Shown: positions 60,834-64,000 of the stretch, piece after piece | How positions within the stretch are numbered: the stretch's first letter is position 1 | Layout of the letters: every line of letters starts with the position of its first letter | NCBI RefSeq assembly: GCF_001653565.1 | Contig: NZ_LYPB01000073.1 | Location: forward strand, 294,896 to 358,895 | Reading direction: 5' to 3' | DNA from: Paenibacillus oryzisoli | GTDB taxonomy: Bacteria; Bacillota; Bacilli; Paenibacillales; NBRC-103111 | DNA: 64,000 bases | The notes under the pieces: generated by a model | What the model was told of the DNA's origin: nothing | What the model saw: the letters and a program-made list of their open reading frames with translations, nothing else | The model's database searches: none | Program-made: the position numbers and the translations under genes

Positions 60834-60873
60834 CCAAGTCAAGAAGGAGTCTCTGAGAGACTCTTTCTTCTTG
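60834..60873 (-). other. Hairpin between the PilZ-like gene and the EPS operon
   Basis: CCAAG..AAGAA.GAGTCTC pairs with GAGACTC..TTCTT.CTTGG, a long imperfect stem. On the minus strand the 3' side is CCTTCTTGACTTGG, without a clean T-run, so it is either a weak terminator for the PilZ-like gene or a read-through control point into the EPS operon. Confidence 0.55.
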
Positions 60874-60882
60874 GCCCGCAAA

Positions 60883-61323
60883 TTAGCACGAAACATCCAT
60901 TGTTGTCTTATTGGCTAGCTCCATGGCATTGATATAGCCACGTACCGCTTTGCCAAATTCATTCTTGAATTGATACTCCCAGAAACGAAGAGTTTGCAGC
61001 ACGGTATCGCCTGTTGAAGTTTCTTCCTTCAGCCACTCTACTGCATAGACATACCCATTCTCTCTCAGACTTTTTTCACGAAGCACACCGCATAACGAGA
61101 TCTCTTGGTTATGAAACTTAAATTGGAAACACCAAATCACATTTTCATTTGTGGGCAGACTTAAAGAAGAAGTGAAGCCCATTCGCGATGGACTCATGTC
61201 GATGACTTTGAACGGCGTATACTTGGAGTCCAACATTCGACCGTCAATCTGTTTAATATTCATCAAACCATAACAAGGATATTCCAAAACAGTTTCTGAG
61301 CATTCTGCCCAAGATGTCGTCAT
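60883..61323 (-). CDS. PilZ-like domain protein
   Basis: A 146-residue protein that reads as a diverged PilZ domain: a VIDMSPSRMGF segment corresponds to DxSxxG with one extra residue, followed by the strand pairs SLPTNENVIWCFQFKF and EISLCGVLREKSL and by a YVYAVEWL strand. No convincing RxxxR c-di-GMP box precedes it. It may bind a partner or c-di-GMP weakly. It lies directly upstream of the EPS operon in the same direction, with an XRE operator 18 bp before its ATG (AAGGAGGGG ribosome site). Confidence 0.68.
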   Translation of the reverse strand: MTTSWAECSETVLEYPCYGLMNIKQIDGRMLDSKYTPFKVIDMSPSRMGFTSSLSLPTNENVIWCFQFKFHNQEISLCGVLREKSLRENGYVYAVEWLKEETSTGDTVLQTLRFWEYQFKNEFGKAVRGYINAMELANKTTMDVSC

Positions 61324-61340
61324 CGATTCCCCTCCTTAAT

Positions 61341-61355
61341 GTTACGATATGTATC
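61341..61355 (-). promoter_or_regulatory. XRE operator before the PilZ-like gene
   Basis: On the minus strand GATACATATCGTAAC, one arm exact and one with a single change from GATAC-N5-GTATC. It overlaps a TACATA -10-like element. Confidence 0.65.
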
Positions 61356-61435
61356 ATTGTGAGCATGACTAGACTAGGAGCTAACTTCTCTGTACGATAA
61401 GTGTGGTAGGATTGGTCTCGACGAGGCGATGTCGG

Positions 61436-61588
61436 TTAATGCTCGTGAGTGAGGGGGGCATGAGTTGGAGCAACTTGGAGGGGCTTCTTCGACTGGCTTT
61501 CTTTCCACAACAGAAATTGTTGCACATCCAGTCCCAAATGTCTTAAAATATCGTTAATCTCAAGTGTAACTGGTTTATCTTTTTCCAT
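61436..61588 (-). CDS. 50-residue peptide under XRE control, possibly SinI-like
   Basis: MEKDKPVTLEINDILRHLGL then DVQQFLLWKESQSKK and a Pro/His-rich tail. The segment ILRHLGLDVQQFLLWKE could form a helix like the GLxxEEIRxFL helix of SinI-type anti-repressors, but the match is weak. AGGAG lies 12 bp before the ATG. A near-consensus promoter carrying the GATAC operator drives it, which is the main reason to believe the gene is real. It lies between the PilZ-like and LCP genes. Confidence 0.6.
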   Translation of the reverse strand: MEKDKPVTLEINDILRHLGLDVQQFLLWKESQSKKPLQVAPTHAPLTHEH

Positions 61589-61647
61589 AAAAGAGCACCA
61601 CTCCTGATCATGATATGTTCTATGACATTTCTTTTGATTCTGTTTTC

Positions 61648-61676
61648 AATTTATGATACATTTCGTATCTTGTCAA
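61648..61676 (-). promoter_or_regulatory. Promoter with XRE operator in the spacer (50-aa peptide gene)
   Basis: Minus strand TTGACA (61671-61676), exact 17-bp spacer, TAAATT (61648-61653). The spacer contains GATACGAAATGTATC (61655-61669), a perfect-arm operator, so bound repressor would block RNA polymerase. Confidence 0.82.
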
Positions 61677-61837
61677 GATAAAACGAGAAAATTCAATAGA
61701 TCCTCAAAGACTTGCATCGCACGTGTGAAAATCACTCGTTCTGTTTTCAAAGTTATGCCCGTAAACCGTCAGATATGAATAGAATCCTGCATTAATTCCA
61801 GCAAGAAATCTTGTAAGCGCACCCAAGTCTGATAGAA

Positions 61838-62857
61838 TCAGCGCTCTCGTACGATGTCATTTTGCGAAAATAATGTAGAGCTGATCTCCTTCACCTTCGC
61901 CATGTCCGGAATCCAATAATATAACCGTGCGCGCACCAACGGATCCATCTCATAGCCACTATGGCCTGGAACTTGCTTGGTTGTAAAATCGTCCGGTGTC
62001 ATTCCTTTAAATAGCCAAGCTAAGCTTATCATATCGCTATCCTTGAAATTGGTATCCACGATATCTTTCTTAACCTTTGTTAGCAAGCCTGCGATTTCTC
62101 CAACATGATCTGGACGCAAAATTTCTGAAGCAACTGTTTTCAATAACTGTGTTTGCTCGCTCTGCCTGTCAAAGTCTCCATTCGCAAAGGCGTATCGTTC
62201 CCTTACCAGACTCAGTGCCAATTTGCCATCTATATGCTGTTGGCCTTGAGGCAGTGTCACTCCAGCGTGTAGTAAATGTATATTCTGTCTAACCTCTACA
62301 TTCACACCGCCAATGGTGTCGATGAAATCCTCAAAACCTTTGAAATTAGTCTTCATGTAATAATTAATGGGTACATCTAGGAAATTGGATACAGTCTGAA
62401 GAGCTTCCTTCGTCCCCTCCTCGTTACCTCCCCGCATCTCGCCAAGCATATGTGCATGGTTTATTTTGGTATATCCCACACCTTCCATGTAGACACGACT
62501 GTCCCTGGGGATTGAAATCATATTGATTTTACGCATGCTAGGAATAATGTGTAGGACGATAATAACATCCGATCTTGAATTCTCTGTACCTCTAGCGTCC
62601 GTTCCAAGCAGAAGCACATTGAATGACTTTAGCGGGTGAGCGGGTGCTTGCTGCATAACTTGAGGCGTTCCTTCCACAGCAGCAGCAGACTGACTAATCG
62701 TCACTCCCTCCTCAATGGGAAGCGATGGCCTGCTTAGAACCGGCACGTCCACTTGCTCAAAGTGACGAATGGGCTCATATTTCCAATAAACACTTAATCC
62801 TCCCCCAATGATTCCAACAAAGAGACAGCCTGCAGTGTACATTACCCAACGGCGCAT
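61838..62857 (-). CDS. LytR-CpsA-Psr (LCP) family protein
   Basis: A 339-residue membrane-anchored enzyme. An N-terminal helix (WVMYTAGCLFVGIIGGGLSVYW) precedes the LCP domain: NVLLLGTDARGTENSRSDVIIVLHI, INMISIPRDSRVYMEGVGYTKINHAHMLG, DTIGGVNVEV, LALSLVRERYAFANGDFDRQSEQTQLL (quoted in part). All Arg/Asp residues that hold the polyprenyl pyrophosphate are present. It probably attaches a polymer, perhaps the nearby exopolysaccharide, to peptidoglycan. Confidence 0.93.
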   Translation of the reverse strand: MRRWVMYTAGCLFVGIIGGGLSVYWKYEPIRHFEQVDVPVLSRPSLPIEEGVTISQSAAAVEGTPQVMQQAPAHPLKSFNVLLLGTDARGTENSRSDVIIVLHIIPSMRKINMISIPRDSRVYMEGVGYTKINHAHMLGEMRGGNEEGTKEALQTVSNFLDVPINYYMKTNFKGFEDFIDTIGGVNVEVRQNIHLLHAGVTLPQGQQHIDGKLALSLVRERYAFANGDFDRQSEQTQLLKTVASEILRPDHVGEIAGLLTKVKKDIVDTNFKDSDMISLAWLFKGMTPDDFTTKQVPGHSGYEMDPLVRARLYYWIPDMAKVKEISSTLFSQNDIVRER

Positions 62858-62888
62858 GTAGTCACTCCTTTAACTTATCTATTTATTA

Positions 62889-62924
62889 GATACGTATTGT
62901 ATCAACGAGGTTGTAGAACTACAA
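62889..62924 (-). promoter_or_regulatory. Promoter with XRE operator over the -10 (LCP gene)
   Basis: Minus strand TTGTAG (62919-62924), 17-bp spacer, TACAAT (62896-62901). The operator GATACAATACGTATC (62889-62903) includes the -10 hexamer. Confidence 0.75.
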
Positions 62925-62942
62925 GAAGAAAACAAATAATAA

Positions 62943-62975
62943 GCCACGACTCTTATGCAACTAAGAGAACGTGGC
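62943..62975 (-). terminator. Terminator after the zinc-ribbon peptide gene
   Basis: GCCACG.CTCTTA pairs with TAAGAG.CGTGGC; on the minus strand the stem is followed by TTATTATTTG. Confidence 0.65.
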
Positions 62976-63031
62976 CTACTGGTGGTGACAAGTCCATTTC
63001 ATGTCTCTCATGTTGCTCCCGCCTTATCCCA

Positions 63032-63223
63032 TTAAATCCAACTCGCAACTGCCATTTCTTCAACAAAGTTCGGCATGTAAATGGCCTGCATCGTTTCGCA
63101 TTTCATGCAATGGGCCAATGGAATGGTTGTATGATAGTAGCCTGTCTTAAAAATCTTCCTGGCATAACACTTATCCATCATTTCGTTGCATTCGACACAA
63201 AATACTTTTTCAAAAAGAATCAT
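63032..63223 (-). CDS. Cys-rich zinc-ribbon-like peptide under XRE control
   Basis: A 63-residue protein with CVECNEMMDKC near the N-terminus and HCMKCETMQAIYMP further on, two CxxC knuckles typical of a small zinc ribbon. The ATG follows AGAGGGGGA. Its promoter is near consensus and carries two XRE operator sites, so it belongs to the same set as the 50-aa peptide, LCP and PilZ-like genes. Not recognised beyond the metal motif. Confidence 0.72.
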   Translation of the reverse strand: MILFEKVFCVECNEMMDKCYARKIFKTGYYHTTIPLAHCMKCETMQAIYMPNFVEEMAVASWI

Positions 63224-63262
63224 TTTTATCCCCCTCTAATGTATGACTAAATGTCGTAACCT

Positions 63263-63314
63263 GTTACAATATGTATATATTATTCATTATATGATACATT
63301 TCGTAACTTATCAA
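63263..63314 (-). promoter_or_regulatory. Promoter with two XRE operators (zinc-ribbon gene)
   Basis: Minus strand TTGATA (63309-63314), 17-bp spacer, TATAAT (63286-63291). GATACATTTCGTAAC (plus, 63293-63307) fills the spacer. A weaker site, GTTACAATATGTATA (63263-63277), lies just downstream of the start point. Confidence 0.82.
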
Positions 63315-63333
63315 GGATTTATTCATGATTTCA

Positions 63334-63378
63334 AATACATTTTGTATCTAGTCAAATGAATCTCTGCTTTGTTATAAT
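63334..63378 (+). promoter_or_regulatory. XRE operator and promoter for the XRE gene
   Basis: AATACATTTTGTATC (63334-63348, one arm exact) sits directly upstream of a poor -35 (AGTCAA, 63350-63355) and a perfect TATAAT (63373-63378) at 17-bp spacing. Suggests autoregulation. Confidence 0.6.
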
Positions 63379-63452
63379 TATCTTCTGGTATATCACGTTA
63401 ATGATAGTGGTTATAATAATGAAATGATTATGAACAGTGAGGACTGATCAAG

Positions 63453-63821
63453 CTGAAATACGGAGATCGCATTGCACTATTACGTGAAAAAAGAGGACTA
63501 ACACAAGAGGACTTATCCGTCAAAATAGGTATTTCCAGAGCATCCCTGTCTCACTATGAGACCAATCGCCGCGAACCTGATTATGAAACTATTAATAAGA
63601 TCGCAAACTTTTTTAATGTATCTATTGACTATTTGCTAGGGCGTACAAACCATCAACAAACTGTTTTGGATGAAGATGTACGTGACTTTGTCGAAAATTT
63701 GGATTTAACAGATGAGGGTATTCTACAGAAGTTTTCATTAACCGTGGATGGGAAGCGATTATCAGCAGAGGAAGCAAGAAGATTTATTGCTTTTGTTAGG
63801 GCTGAGCGTTCATTAGAGTAA
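63453..63821 (+). CDS. XRE-family regulator, probable CTG start
   Basis: A 122-residue regulator. The HTH_3 domain fills residues 1-65: KYGDRIALLREKRGLTQEDLSVKIGISRASLSHYETNRREPDYETI (quoted in part), FFNVSIDYLLGRTN. A C-terminal module follows (VRDFVENLDLTDEGILQKFSL, LSAEEARRFIAFVRAERS). The frame has no ATG, GTG or TTG before 63633, which lies after the HTH. TGAGGA at 63438-63443 places a CTG at 63453 nine bases on, and an in-frame TGA at 63438 limits any longer start. It probably binds the GATAC-N5-GTATC sites around it. Confidence 0.82.
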   Translation: MKYGDRIALLREKRGLTQEDLSVKIGISRASLSHYETNRREPDYETINKIANFFNVSIDYLLGRTNHQQTVLDEDVRDFVENLDLTDEGILQKFSLTVDGKRLSAEEARRFIAFVRAERSLE

Positions 63822-63852
63822 TTAGTAGCTGCTCTCAACGCTCAGCCTTCCA

Positions 63853-64000
63853 TTAATTGTTGACACCGATATACTTTAAAGTCACGGATGGTGCTGACTG
63901 ATTGAACAAATCTCTAAGTACTGAGACATTTCTCGTTTTGAGGTAGTAATGATAGCCATAGGTCTTACGAAGGGTATGCGTTCCTATATCTGTTAGGCCT
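63853..64000 (-). CDS. Tyrosine recombinase/integrase, C-terminal end (partial)
   Basis: The last 48 codons of a gene that begins beyond the window. GTHTLRKTYGYHYYLKTRNV contains the catalytic HxxR motif, and PSVTLKYIGVNN-stop contains the active-site Tyr in the usual TLxYIG setting. Phage- or island-type integrases end this way. It converges on the XRE gene. Confidence 0.85.
   Translation of the reverse strand, partial: GLTDIGTHTLRKTYGYHYYLKTRNVSVLRDLFNQSAPSVTLKYIGVNN

Noticed and set aside
60834-60873. EAR-type processive antitermination element
   Set aside because: It is a simple hairpin, too small, and it lies before the operon and not within it.
1-64000. tRNA or rRNA genes
   Set aside because: No cloverleaf with TTCGA-type loop or rRNA-like stretch was recognised while reading the gaps.

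Overview
The window looks like a chromosomal segment of a spore-forming, moderately low-GC Firmicute of the Paenibacillaceae, most likely Paenibacillus or a close relative. Evidence: an SLH-domain surface protein with its own ABC sugar importer and YesM/YesN-type two-component system, a YjcZ-type sporulation peptide, an alpha/beta SASP, GerP-like spore proteins, the futalosine menaquinone genes mqnB/mqnD, and a PBSX-type (xkd) tail gene cluster.

Layout. 1-1.1 kb: end of an RluA-type pseudouridine synthase and a D-2-hydroxyacid dehydrogenase. 1.2-10.9 kb (minus): a carbohydrate-use locus (histidine kinase, AraC-type response regulator, sugar-binding lipoprotein, two permeases, large SLH-anchored propeller protein). 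11-12.6 kb (minus): mqnB-mqnD in a conspicuously GC-rich patch. 12.7-14.6 kb: ArsR-DUF2087 and AraC regulators around a repeat-rich gap. 14.8-19.7 kb: a sporulation island with YjcZ peptide, GT2/GtrA pair, SASP, Hsp20, four short paralogous GerP-like proteins, a GerPC-like protein and a Gly/Phe-rich protein. 19.8-28 kb: housekeeping and orphan genes (FAD/Rieske oxidoreductase, GNAT, DUF1128, TetR, YigZ, pgi) and a hydroxyisobutyrate-dehydrogenase-like protein fused to a PilZ domain. A 0.9-kb gap at 22.5-23.4 kb is almost entirely repeats.

28.1-45.3 kb: a compact contractile-tail gene cluster with lysis genes and an xre/immA/xpf control module, but no capsid, portal, terminase or integrase gene. 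It fits a PBSX-derived phage-tail-like bacteriocin (tailocin) better than an intact prophage. It contains a textbook A AAA AAC -1 frameshift site in the tail-assembly chaperone, a repetitive tape-measure-like protein, and a family of 17-bp GTTTTGAAATTCAAAAC operators.

45.6-50.9 kb: ppnP, tkt, purU, endonuclease IV with an extra C-terminal domain, and a DUF2621 protein. 50.9-60.8 kb (minus): an eleven-gene exopolysaccharide operon (chain-length regulator, BY-kinase, GalU, priming sugar transferase, PssD/PssE pair, GT4, Wzy-like polymerase, MurJ-like flippase, pyruvyl transferase, hexapeptide acetyltransferase). 60.8-63.9 kb: a cluster of a PilZ-like protein, a 50-aa peptide, an LCP (LytR-CpsA-Psr) protein, a zinc-ribbon peptide and an XRE regulator. 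Their promoters share GATAC-N5-GTATC operators placed inside or over the -35/-10 elements, which suggests a self-contained XRE regulon beside the EPS operon. The XRE regulator has no ATG/GTG/TTG start and probably begins at CTG. The window ends in the C-terminus of a tyrosine recombinase.

All calls come from reading the sequence; no database search was run. Family names rest on recognisable motifs and gene order.
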